A stretch of DNA of 64,000 nt from Auanema rhodensis (Eukaryota > Nematoda > Chromadorea > Rhabditida > Rhabditidae), in NCBI GenBank assembly GCA_964057225.1, contig OZ059898.1:19755267-19819266 (forward strand), read 5' to 3'. Shown here one piece after another: positions 1 through 12,635 of this stretch; position 1 is the first letter of the stretch; each line of letters starts with the position of its first letter. The position numbers were made by a program, and so were the translations under genes. The notes below the pieces were generated by a model. The model saw nothing but the letters and a program-made list of their open reading frames with translations. It made no database searches and was not told the origin of the DNA.

Positions 1-3000
1 TACATGGAAACTCAACATACACTAATGCATCATTTTTCAAACGATCATAACTAATTTCTGTATTAAGCGTTTCTCAATGTAGTATAGTGCATTTGATGCG
101 GATTTTTAAGCTGCGTCGATCTGTGTTATCAGATTTGCGCTAGCTTGAAAATGCACCGAGATATCAACTGATATAAGTTCACACTTATATCCTCGATTTT
201 CACCCTGAAGAATTAATTTTTTCGTTGAATAACATTGTCCATCGTCTTTGCCTTGAAAAACGGAATCTGAAAACATCTACTTTTTGCTAAATTATTTCGA
301 AATTTTTCGAAAAAATTTTTGTCAAAATGTTTTTGGAAGCAATGCTGAGTGTACATGGAAACTCAACATACACTAATGCATCATTTTTCAAACGATCATA
401 ACTAATTTTTGTATTAAGCGTTTCTCAATGTAGTATAGTGCATTCGATGCGGATTTTTAAGCTGCGTCGATCTGTGTTATCAGATTTGCGCTAGCTTAAA
501 AATGCACCGAGATATCAACTGATATAAGTTCACACTCATATCCTCGATTTTCACCCTGAAGAATTAATTTTTTCGTTGAATAACATTGTTCATCGTCTTT
601 GCCTTGAAAAAAGGAATCTAAAAACATCTACTTTTTGCTAAATTATTTTGAAATTTTTCGAAAAAATTTTTGTCAAAATGTTTTTGGAAGCAATGTTGAG
701 TGTACATGGAAACTCAACATACACTAATGCATCATTTTTTAAACGATCATAACTAATTTTTGTATTAAGCGTTTCTCAATGTAGTATAGTGCATTCGATG
801 CGGATTTTTAAGCTGCGTCGATCTGTGTTATCGGATTTTCGCTAGCTTAAAAATGCACCGAGATATCAACTGATATAAGTTCACACTTATATCCTCGATT
901 TTCACCCTGAAGAATTAATTTTTTCGTTGAATAACATTGTCCATCGTCTTTGCCTTGAAAAACGGAATCTGAAAACATCTACTTTTTGCTAAATTATTTT
1001 GAAATTTTTCGAAAAAATTTTTGTCAAAATGTTTTTGGAAGCAATGTTGAGTGTACATGGAAACTCAACATACACTAATGCATCATTTTTCAAACGATCA
1101 TAACTAATTTTTGTATTAAGCGTTTCTCAATGTAGTATAGTGCATTCGATGCGGATTTTTAAGCTGCGTCGATCTGTGTTATCGGATTTTCGCTAGCTTA
1201 AAAATGCACCGAGATATCAACTGATATAAGTTCACACTTATATCCTCGATTTTCACCCTGAAGAATTAATTTTTTCGTTGAATAACATTGTCCATCGTCT
1301 TTGCCTTGAAAAACGGAATCTGAAAACATCTACTTTTTGCTAAATTATTTTGAAATTTTTCGAAAAAATTTTTGTCAAAATGTTTTTGGAAGCAAGGTTG
1401 AGTGTACTTGGAAACTCAACATACACTAATGCATTATTTTTCAAACGATCATAACTAATTTTTGTATTAAGCGTTTCTCAATGTAGTATAGTGCATTCGA
1501 TGCAGATTTTCAAGCTGCGTCGATCTGTGTTATCAGATTTGCGCTAGCTTAAAAATGCACCGAGATATCAACTGATATAAGTTCCCACTTATATCCTCGA
1601 TTTTCACCCTGAAGAATTAATTTTTTCGTTGAATAACATTGTCCATCGTCTTTGCCTTGAAAAACGGAATCTGAAAACATCTACTTTTTGCTAAATTATT
1701 TTGAAATTTTTCGAAAAAATTTTTGTCAAAATGTTTTTGGAAGCAAGGTTGAGTGTACTTGGAAACTCAACATACACTAATGCATCATTTTTCAAACGAT
1801 CATAACTAATTTTTGTATTAAGTGTTTCTCAATGTAGTATAGTGCATTCGATGCGGATTTTTAAGCTGCGTCGATCTGTGTTATCAGATTTGCGCTAGCT
1901 TAAAAATGCACCGAGATATCAACTGATATAAGTTCACACTCATATCCTCGATTTTCACCCTGAAGAATTAATTTTTTCGTTGAATAACATTGTTCATCGT
2001 CTTTGCCTTGAAAAAAGGAATCTAAAAACATCTACTTTTTGCTAAATTATTTTGAAATTTTTCGAAAAAATTTTTGTCAAAATGTTTTTGGAAGCAATGT
2101 TGAGTGTACATGGAAACTCAACATACACTAATGCATCATTTTTTAAACGATCATAACTAATTTTTGTATTAAGCGTTTCTCAATGTAGTTTAGTGCATTC
2201 GATGCGGATTTTTAAGCTGCGTCGATCTGTGTTATCGGATTTTCGCTAGCTTAAAAATGCACCGAGATATCAACTGATATAAGTTCACACTTATATCCTC
2301 GATTTTCACCCTGAAGAATTAATTTTTTCGTTGAATAACATTGTCCATCGTCTTTGCCTTGAAAAACGGAATCTGAAAACATCTACTTTTTGCTAAATTA
2401 TTTTGAAATTTTTCGAAAAAATTTTTGTCAAAATGTTTTTGGAAGCAATGTTGAGTGTACATGGAAACTCAACATACACTAATGCATCATTTTTCAAACG
2501 ATCATAACTAATTTTTGTATTAAGCGTTTCTCAATGTAGTATAGTGCATTCGATGCGGATTTTTAAGCTGCGTCGATCTGTGTTATCGGATTTTCGCTAG
2601 CTTAAAAATGCACCGAGATATCAACTGATATAAGTTCACACTTATATCCTCGATTTTCACCCTGAAGAATTAATTTTTTCGTTGAATAACATTGTCCATC
2701 GTCTTTGCCTTGAAAAACGGAATCTGAAAACATCTACTTTTTGCTAAATTATTTTGAAATTTTTCGAAAAAATTTTTGTCAAAATGTTTTTGGAAGCAAG
2801 GTTGAGTGTACTTGGAAACTCAACATACACTAATGCATTATTTTTCAAACGATCATAACTAATTTTTGTATTAAGCGTTTCTCAATGTAGTATAGTGCAT
2901 TCGATGCAGATTTTCAAGCTGCGTCGATCTGTGTTATCAGATTTGCGCTAGCTTAAAAATGCACCGAGATATCAACTGATATAAGTTCACACTTATATCC

Positions 3001-3861
3001 TCGATTTTCACCCTGAAGAATTAATTTTTTCGTTGAATAACATTGTCCATCGTCTTTGCCTTAAAAAAAGGAATCTAAAAACATCTACTTTTTGCTAAAT
3101 TATTTTGAAATTTTTCGAAAAAATTTTTGTCAAAATGTTTTTGGAAGCAATGTTGAGTGTACATGGAAACTCAACATACACTAATGCATCATTTTTTAAA
3201 CGATCATAACTAATTTTTGTATTGAGCGTTTCTCAATGTAGTATAGTGCATTCGATGCGGATTTTTAAGCTGCGTCGATCTGTGTTATCGGATTTTCGCT
3301 AGCTTAAAAATGCACCGAGATATCAACTGATATAAGTTCACACTTATATCCTCGATTTTCACCCTGAAGAATTAATTTTTTCGTTGAATAACATTGTCCA
3401 TCGTTTTTGCCTTGAAAAACGAAATCTGAAAACATCTACTTTTTGCTAAATTATTTTGAAATTTTTCGAAAAAATTTTTGTCAAAATGTTTTTGGAAGCA
3501 ATGTTGAGTGTACATGGAAACTCAACATAAACTAATGCATCATTTTTCAAACGATCATAACTAATTTTTGTATTAAGCGTTTTTCAATGTAATATAGTGC
3601 ATTCGATGCGGATTTTTAAGCTGCGTCCATCTGTGTTATCGGATTTTCGCTAGCTTAAAAATGCACCGAGATATCAACTGATATAAGTTCACACTTATAT
3701 CCTCGATTTTCACCCTGAAGAATTAATTTTTTCGTTGAATAACATTGTCCATCGTCTTTGCCTTGAAAAAAGGAATCTAAAAACATCTACTTTTTGCTAA
3801 ATTATTTTGAAATTTTTCGAAAAAATTTTTGTCAAAATGTTTTTGGAAGCAATGTTGAGTG
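1..3861. repeat. Left subdomain M1-M11 with private variants
   Basis: Most of these 11 units carry a variant not seen later: GAAAAACGGAATCTGAAAAC around columns 254-273 (M1, M3, M4, M5, M7, M8, and a CGAAATCTG derivative in M10). CATTTTTTAAACG at column 38 is shared by M3, M7 and M10, and GCAGATTTTCAAG by M5 and M9. M1 is the most divergent unit, with several private changes (ATTTCTG, GCATTTG, TAGCTTGAAAA, TTTCGAAA, AATGCTGAG). M11 (3511-3861) is different: it has CATAAACTAA plus GTAATAT and CGGATTTTCG, resembling units near 59-60 kb. Confidence 0.85.
352..3159. repeat. Tandem duplication of a tetramer (2 x 1404 bp), M2-M5 and M6-M9
   Basis: Rare markers repeat at exactly four-unit spacing. 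CACTCATATCC with TTGTTCATCG occurs in M2 and M6. CATTTTTTAAACG occurs in M3 and M7. GCAGATTTTCAAG occurs in M5 and M9. M4 and M8 match. M10-M11 begin like M3-M4, suggesting a partial third copy that is then replaced. Private changes since duplication include AAGTGTTTC in M6, GTAGTTTAG in M7, GTTCCCACTT in M5 and CCTTAAAAAAAGG in M9. Confidence 0.85.
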
Positions 3862-6800
3862 TACATGGAAACTCAACATACACTAATGCATCATTTTTCA
3901 AACAATCATAACTAATTTTTGTATTAAGCGTTTCTCAATGTAATATAGTGCATTCGATGCGGATTTTTAAGCTGCGTCGATCTGTGTTATCGGATTTTCG
4001 CTAGCTTAAAAATGCACCGAGATATCAACTGATATAAGTTCACACTTATATCCTCGATTTTCACCCTGAAGAATTAATTTTTTCGTTGAATAACATTGTC
4101 CATCGTCTTTGCCTTGTAAAAAGGAATCTAAAAACATCTACTTTTTGCTAAATTATTTTGAAATTTTTCGAAAAAATTTTTGTCAAAATGTTTTTGGAAG
4201 CAAGGTTGAGTGTACTTGGAAACTCAACATACACTAATGCATTATTTTTCAAACGATCATAACTAATTTTTGTATTAAGCGTTTCTCAATGTAGTATAGT
4301 GCATTCGATGCGGATTTTTAAGCTGCGTCGATCTGTGTTATCCGATTTGCGCTAGCTTAAAAATGCACCGAGATATCAACTGATATAAGTTCACACTTAT
4401 ATCCTCGATTTTCACCCTGAAGAATTAATTTTTTCGTTGAATAACATTGTCCATCGTCTTTGCCTTGTAAAAAGGAATCTAAAAACATTTACTTTTTGCT
4501 AAATTATTCTGAAATTTTTCGAAAAAATTTTTGTCAAAATGTTTTTGGAAGCAAGGTTGAGTGTACTTGGAAACTCAACATACACTAATGCATTATTTTT
4601 CAAACGATCATAACTAATTTTTGTATTAAGCGTTTCTCAATGTAGTATAGTGCATTCGATGCGGATTTTTAAGCTGCGTCGATCTGTGTTATCAGATTTG
4701 CGCTAGCTTAAAAATGCACCGAGATATCAACTGATATAAGTTCACACTTATATCCTCGATTTTCACCCTGAAGAATTAATTTTTTCGTTGAATAACATTG
4801 TCCATCGTCTTTGCCTTGTAAAAAGGAATCTAAAAACATCTACTTTTTGCTAAATTATTCTGAAATTTTTCGAAAAAATTTTTGTCAAAATGTTTTTGGA
4901 AGCAAGGTTGAGTGTACTTGGAAACTCAACATACACTAATGCATTATTTTTCAAACGATCATAACTAATTTTTGTATTAAGCGTTTCTCAATGTAGTATA
5001 GTGCATTCGATGCGGATTTTTAAGCTGCGTCGATCTGTGTTATCAGATTTGCGCTAGCTTAAAAATGCACCGAGATATCAACTGATATAAGTTCACACTT
5101 ATATCCTCGATTTTCACCCTGAAGAATTAATTTTTTCGTTGAATAACATTGTCCATCGTCTTTGCCTTGTAAAAAGGAATCTAAAAACATTTACTTTTTG
5201 CTAAATTATTCTGAAATTTTTCGAAAAAATTTTTGTCAAAATGTTTTTGGAAGCAAGGTTGAGTGTACTTGGAAACTCAACATACACTAATGCATTATTT
5301 TTCAAACGATCATAATTAATTTTTGTATTAAGCGTTTCTCAATGTAGTATAGTGCATTCGATGCGGATTTTTAAGCTGCGTCGATCTGTGTTATCAGATT
5401 TGCGCTAGCTTAAAAATGCACCGAGATATCAACTGATATAAGTTCACACTTATATCCTCGATTTTCACCCTGAAGAATTAATTTTTTCGTTGAATAACAT
5501 TGTCCATCGTCTTTGCCTTGAAAAAAGGAATCTAAAAACATCTACTTTTTGCTAAATTATTTTGAAATTTTTCGAAAAAATTTTTGTCAAAATGTTTTTG
5601 GAAGCAAGGTTGAGTGTACATGGAAACTCAACATACACTAATGCATTATTTTTCAAACGATCATAACTAATTTTTGTATTAAGCGTTTTTCAATGTAGTA
5701 TAGTGCATTCGATGCGGATTTTTAAGCTGCGTCGATCTGTGTTATCAGATTTGCGCTAGCTTAAAAATGCACCGAGATATCAACTGATATAAGTTCACAC
5801 TTATATCCTCGATTTTCACCCTGAAGAATTAATTTTTTCGTTGAATAACATTGTCCATCGTCTTTGCCTTGTAAAAAGAAATCTAAAAACATCTACTTTT
5901 TCTAAATTATTCTGAAATTTTTCGAAAAAATTTTTGTCAAAATGTTTTTGGAAGCAAGGTTGAGTGTACATGGAAACTCAACATACACTAATGCATCATT
6001 TTTCAAACAATCATAACTAATTTTTGTATTAAGCGTTTTTCAATGTAATATAGTGCATTCGATGCGGAGTTTTAAGCTGCGTCGATCTGTGTTATCGGAT
6101 TTTCGCTAGCTTAAAAATGCACCGAGATATCAACTGATATAAGTTCACACTTATCTCCTCGATTTTCACCCTGAAGAATTAATTTTTTCGTTGAATAACA
6201 TTGTCCATCGTCTTTGCCTTGAAAAAAGGAATCTAAAAACATCTACTTTTTGCTAAATTATTTTGAAATTTTTCGAAAAAATTTTTGTCAAAATGTTTTT
6301 GGAAGCAATGTTGAGTGTACATGGAAACTCAACATACACTAATGCATCATTTTTCAAACAATCATAACTAATTTTTGTATTAAGCGTTTCTCAATGTAAT
6401 ATAGTGCATTCGATGCGGATTTTTAAGCTGCGTCGATCTGTGTTATCGGATTTTCGCTAGCTTAAAAATGCACCGAGATATCAACTGATATAAGTTCACA
6501 CTTATATCCTCGATTTTCACCCTGAAGAATTAATTTTTTCGTTGAATAACATTGTCCATCGTCTTTGCCTTGTAAAAAGGAATCTAAAAACATCTACTTT
6601 TTGCTAAATTATTCTGAAATTTTTCGAAAAAATTTTTGTCAAAATGTTTTTGGAAGCAAGGTTGAGTGTACTTGGAAACTCAACATACACTAATGCATTA
6701 TTTTTCAAACGATCATAACTAATTTTTGTATTAAGCGTTTCTCAATGTAGTATAGTGCATTCGATGCGGATTTTTAAGCTGCGTCGATCTGTGTTATCAG

Positions 6801-7370
6801 ATTTGCGCTAGCTTAAAAATGCACCGAGATATCAACTGATATAAGTTCACACTTATATCCTCGATTTTCACCCTGAAGAATTAATTTTTTCGTTGAATAA
6901 CATGGTCCATCGTCTTTGCCTTGAAAAAAGGAATCTAAAAACATCTACTTTTTGCTAAATTATTTTGAAATTTTTCGAAAAAATTTTTGTCAAAATGTTT
7001 TTGGAAGCAATGTTGAGTGTACATGGAAACTCAACATACACTAATGCATCATTTTTCAAACAATCATAACTAATTTTTGTATTAAGCGTTTCTCAATGTA
7101 ATATAGTGCATTCGATGCGGATTTTTAAGCTGCGTCGATCTGTGTTATCGGATTTTCGCTAGCTTAAAAATGCACCGAGATATCAACTGATATAAGTTCA
7201 CACTTATATCCTCGATTTTCACCCTGAAGAATTAATTTTTTCGTTGAATAACATTGTCCATCGTCTTTGCCTTGTAAAAAGGAATCTAAAAACATCTACT
7301 TTTTGCTAAATTATTCTGAAATTTTTCGAAAAAATTTTTGTCAAAATGTTTTTGGAAGCAAGGTTGAGTG
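3862..7370. repeat. Satellite monomers M12-M21, mixed types
   Basis: Ten units with no duplicated cassette that I could define. M13-M15 are nearly identical neighbours of the TACTTGG type with CCTTGTAAAA and TTCTGAAA. M12, M19 and M21 are of the A43/A82/CGGATTTTCG type. M17 (5617-5966) is 350 bp because CTTTTTGCTAAA reads CTTTTTCTAAA near 5900. M18 carries private changes GCGGAGTTTTAAG and CTTATCTCC. No other sequence is present. Confidence 0.85.
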
Positions 7371-9476
7371 TACTTGGAAACTCAACATACACTAATGCAT
7401 TATTTTTCAAACGATCATAACTAATTTTTGTATTAAGCGTTTCTCAATGTAGTATAGTGCATTCGATGCGGATTTTTAAGCTGCGTCGATCTGTGTTATC
7501 AGATTTGCGCTAGCTTAAAAATACACCGAGATATCAACTGATATAAGTTCACACTTATATCCTCGATTTTCACCCTGAAGAATTAATTTTTTCGTTGAAT
7601 AACATTGTCCATCGTCTTTGCCTTGTAAAAAGGAATCTAAAAACATTTACTTTTTGCTAAATTATTCTGAAATTTTCCGAAAAAATTTTTGTCAAAATGT
7701 TTTTGGAAGCAAGGTTGAGTGTACTTGGAAACTCAACATACACTAATGCATTATTTTTCAAACGATCATAACTAATTTTTGTATTAAGCGTTTTTCAATG
7801 TAGTATAGTGCATTCGATGCGGATTTTTAAGCTGCGTCGATCTGTGTTATCGGATTTTCGCTAGCTTAAAAATGCACCGAGATATCAACTGATATAAGTT
7901 CACACTTATATCCTCGATTTTCACCCTGAAGAATTAATTTTTTCGTTGAATAACATTGTCCATCGTCTTTGCCTTGAAAAAAGGAATCTAAAAACATCTA
8001 CTTTTTGCTAAATTATTTTGAAATTTTTCGAAAAAATTTTTGTCAAAATGTTTTTGGAAGCAATGTTGAGTGTACATGGAAACTCAACATACACTAATGC
8101 ATCATTTTTCAAACGATCATAACTAATTTTTGTATTAAGCGTTTTTCAAGGTAGTATAGTGCATTCGATGCGGATTTTTAAGCTGCGTCGATCTGTGTTA
8201 TCAGATTTGCGCTAGCTTAAAAATGCACCGAGATATCAACTGATATAAGTTCACACTTATATCCTCGATTTTCACCCTGAAGAATTAATTTTTTCGTTGA
8301 ATAACATTGTCCATCGTCTTTGCTTTGTAAAAAGGAATCTAAAAACATTTACTTTTTGCTAAATTATTCTGAAATTTTTCGAAAAAATTTTTGTCAAAAT
8401 GTTTTTGGAAGCAAGGTTGAGTGTACTTGGAAACTCAACATACACTAATGCATTATTTTTCAAACGATCATAACTAATTTTTGTATTAAGCGTTTCTCAA
8501 TGTAGTATAGTGCATTCGATGCGGATTTTTAAGCTGCGTCGATCTGTGTTATCAGATTTGCGCTAGCTTAAAAATGCACCGAGATATCAACTGATATAAG
8601 TTCACACTTATATCCTCGATTTTCACCCTGAAGAATTAATTTTTTCGTTGAATAACATTGTCCATCGTCTTTGCCTTGTAAAAAGGAATCTAAAAACATT
8701 TACTTTTTGCTAAATTATTCTGAAATTTTCCGAAAAAATTTTTGTCAAAATGTTTTTGGAAGCAAGGTTGAGTGTACTTGGAAACTCAACATACACTAAT
8801 GCATTATTTTTCAAACGATCATAACTAATTTTTGTATTAAGCGTTTTTCAATGTAGTATAGTGCATTCGATGCGGATTTTTAAGCTGCGTCGATCTGTGT
8901 TATCGGATTTTCGCTAGCTTAAAAATGCACCGAGATATCAACTGATATAAGTTCACACTTATATCCTCGATTTTCACCCTGAAGAATTAATTTTTTCGTT
9001 GAATAACATTGTCCATCGTCTTTGCCTTGAAAAAAGAAATCTAAAAACATCTACTTTTTGCTAAATTATTTTGAAATTTTTCGAAAAAATTTTTGTCAAA
9101 ATGTTTTTGGAAGCAATGTTGAGTGTACATGGAAACTCAACATACACTAATGCATCATTTTTCAAACGATCATAACTAATTTTTGTATTAAGCGTTTTTC
9201 AAGGTAGTATAGTGCATTCGATGCGGATTTTTAAGCTGCGTCGATCTGTGTTATCAGATTTGCGCTAGCTTAAAAATGCACCGAGATATCAACTGATATA
9301 AGTTCACACTTATATCCTCGATTTTCACCCTGAAGAATTAATTTTTTCGTTGAATAACATTGTCCATCGTGTTTGCCTTGTAAAAAGGAATCTAAAAACA
9401 TTTACTTTTTGCTAAATTATTCTGAAATTTTTCGAAAAAATTTTTGTCAAAATGTTTTTGGAAGCAAGGTTGAGTG
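7371..9476. repeat. Tandem trimer duplication (2 x 1053 bp), M22-M24 and M25-M27
   Basis: The rare TTTTCCGAAAA occurs in M22 and M25. The T73 plus CGGATTTTCG plus AATGTTGAG combination occurs in M23 and M26. The rare TTTTTCAAGGTAG occurs in M24 and M27. The spacing is exactly 1053 bp. Differences since duplication include AATACACC in M22 only, GAAAAAAGAAATC in M26, GCTTTG in M24 and CATCGTGTTTGCC in M27. Confidence 0.85.
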
Positions 9477-11582
9477 TACTTGGAAACTCAACATACACTA
9501 ATGCATTATTTTTCAAACGATCATAACTAATTTTTGTATTAAGCGTTTTTCAATGTAGTATAGTGCATTCGATGCGGATTTTTAAGCTGCGTCGATCTGT
9601 GTTATCAGATTTGCGCTAGCTTAAAAATGCACCGAGATATCAACTGATATAAGTTCACACTTATATCCTCGATTTTCACCCTGAAGAATTAATTTTTTCG
9701 TTGAATAACATTGTCCATCGTCTTTGCCTTGTAAAAAGGAATCTAAAAACATCTACTTTTTGCTAAATTATTCTGAAATTTTTCGAAAAAATTTTTGTCA
9801 AAATGTTTTTGGAAGCAAGGTTGAGTGTACATGGAAACTCAACATACACTAATGCATCATTTTTCAAACAATCATAACTAATTTTTGTATTAAGCGTTTC
9901 TCAATGTAATATAGTGCATTCGATGCGGATTTTTAAGCTGCGTCGATCTGTGTTATCGGATTTTCGCTAGCTTAAAAATGCACCGAGATATCAACTGATA
10001 TAAGTTCACACTTATATCCTCGATTTTCACCCTGAAGAATTAATTTTTTCGTTGAATAACATTGTCCATCGTCTTTGCCTTGTAAAAAGGAATCTAAAAA
10101 CATCTACTTTTTGCTAAATTATTCTGAAATTTTTCGAAAAAATTTTTGTCAAAATGTTTTTGGAAGCAAGGTTGAGTGTACATGGAAACTCAACATACAC
10201 TAATGCATTATTTTTCAAACGATCATAACTAATTTTTGTATTAAGCGTTTCTCAATGTAGTATAGTGCATTCGATGCGGATTTTTAAGCTGCGTCGATCT
10301 GTGTTATCAGATTTGCGCTAGCTTAAAAATACACCGAGATATCAACTGATATAAGTTCACACTTATATCCTCGATTTTCACCCTGAAGAATTAATTTTTT
10401 CGTTGAATAACATTGTCCATCGTCTTTGCCTTGTAAAAAGGAATCTAAAAACATCTACTTTTTGCTAAATTATTCTGAAATTTTTCGAAAAAATTTTTGT
10501 CAAAATGTTTTTGGAAGCAAGGTTGAGTGTACTTGGAAACTCAACATACACTAATGCATTATTTTTCAAACGATCATAACTAATTTTTGTATTAAGCGTT
10601 TTTCAATGTAGTATAGTGCATTCGATGCGGATTTTTAAGCTGCGTCGATCTGTGTTATCAGATTTGCGCTAGCTTAAAAATGCACCGAGATATCAACTGA
10701 TATAAGTTCACACTTATATCCTCGATTTTCACCCTGAAGAATTAATTTTTTCGTTGAATAACATTGTCCATCGTCTTTGCCTTGTAAAAAGGAATCTAAA
10801 AACATCTACTTTTTGCTAAATTATTCTGAAATTTTTCGAAAAAATTTTTGTCAAAATGTTTTTGGAAGCAAGGTTGAGTGTACATGGAAACTCAACATAC
10901 ACTAATGCATCATTTTTCAAACAATCATAACTAATTTTTGTATTAAGCGTTTCTCAATGTAATATAGTGCATTCGATGCGGATTTTTAAGCTGCGTCGAT
11001 CTGTGTTATCGGATTTTCGCTAGCTTAAAAATGCACCGAGATATCAACTGATATAAGTTCACACTTATATCCTCGATTTTCACCCTGAAGAATTAATTTT
11101 TTCGTTGAATAACATTGTCCATCGTCTTTGCCTTGTAAAAAGGAATCTAAAAACATCTACTTTTTGCTAAATTATTCTGAAATTTTTCGAAAAAATTTTT
11201 GTCAAAATGTTTTTGGAAGCAAGGTTGAGTGTACATGGAAACTCAACATACACTAATGCATTATTTTTCAAACGATCATAACTAATTTTTGTATTAAGCG
11301 TTTCTCAATGTAGTATAGTGCATTCGATGCGGATTTTTAAGCTGCGTCGATCTGTGTTATCAGATTTGCGCTAGCTTAAAAATACACCGAGATATCAACT
11401 GATATAAGTTCACACTTATATCCTCGATTTTCACCCTGAAGAATTAATTTTTTCGTTGAATAACATTGTCCATCGTCTTTGCCTTGTAAAAAGGAATCTA
11501 AAAACATTTACTTTTTGCTAAATTATTCTGAAATTTTCCGAAAAAATTTTTGTCAAAATGTTTTTGGAAGCAAGGTTGAGTG
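9477..11582. repeat. Tandem trimer duplication (2 x 1053 bp), M28-M30 and M31-M33
   Basis: M28/M31 share TACTTGG with T73 and CAGATTTGCG. M29/M32 share A43/A82/CGGATTTTCG with CCTTGTAAAA. M30/M33 share the rare AAATACACCGAG, also seen in M22 at an 8-unit offset from M30. M33 additionally has TTTTCCGAAAA like M22 and M25 in its right part, so its right half matches M22 rather than M30. This suggests M33 is a junction unit. Confidence 0.8.
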
Positions 11583-12635
11583 TACTTGGAAACTCAACAT
11601 ACACTAATGCATTATTTTTCAAACGATCATAACTAATTTTTGTATTAAGCGTTTTTCAATGTAGTATAGTGCATTCGATGCGGATTTTTAAGCTGCGTCG
11701 ATCATTGTTATCGGATTTTCGCTAGCTTAAAAATGCACCGAGATATCAACTGATATAAGTTCACACTTATATCCTCGATTTTCACCCTGAAGAATTAATT
11801 TTTTCGTTGAATAACATTGTCCATCGTCTTTGCCTTGTAAAAAGGAATCTAAAAACATCTACTTTTTGCTAAATTATTTTGAAATTTTTCGAAAAAATTT
11901 TTGTCAAAATGTTTTTGGAAGCAATGTTGAGTGTACATGGAAACTCAACATACACTAATGCATCATTTTTCAAACAATCATAACTAATTTTTGTATAAAG
12001 CGTTTCTCAATGTAGTATAGTGCATTCGATGCGGATTTTTAAGCTGCGTCGATCTGTGTTATCAGATTTGCGCTAGCTTAAAAATGCACCGAGATATCAA
12101 CTGATATAAGTTCACACTTATATCCTCGATTTTCACCCTGAAGAATTAATTTTTTCGTTGAATAACATTGTCCATCGTCTTTGCCTTGTAAAAAGGAATC
12201 TAAAAACATTTACTTTTTGCTAAATTATTCTGAAACTTTTCGAAAAAATTTTTGTCAAAATGTTTTTGGATGCAAGGTTGAGTGTACTTGGAAACTCAAC
12301 ATACACTAATGCATTATTTTTCAAACGATCATAACTAATTTTTGTATTAAGCGTTTCTCAATGTAGTAAAGTGCATTCGATGCGGATTTGTAAGCTGCGT
12401 CGATCTGTGTTATCAGATTTGCGCTAGCTTAAAAATGCACCGAGATATCAACTGATATAAGTTCACACTTATATCCTCGATTTTCACCCTGAAGAATTAA
12501 TTTTTTCGTTGAATAACATTGTCCATCGTCTTCGCCTTGTAAAAAGGAATCTAAAAACATCTACTTTTTGCTAAATTATTCTGAAATTTTTCGAAAAAAT
12601 TTTTGTCAAAATGTTTTTGGAAGCAAGGTTGAGTG
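11583..12635. repeat. Monomers M34-M36, individually divergent
   Basis: M34 has GATCATTGTTATC in the IR1 loop where other units have GATCTGTGTTATC. M35 has GTATAAAGCG, GAAACTTTTCG and GGATGCAAGG. M36 has GTAGTAAAGTGC, GGATTTGTAAG and CTTCGCCTTG. These private changes are denser than in neighbouring units. No non-satellite sequence is present. Confidence 0.75.
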
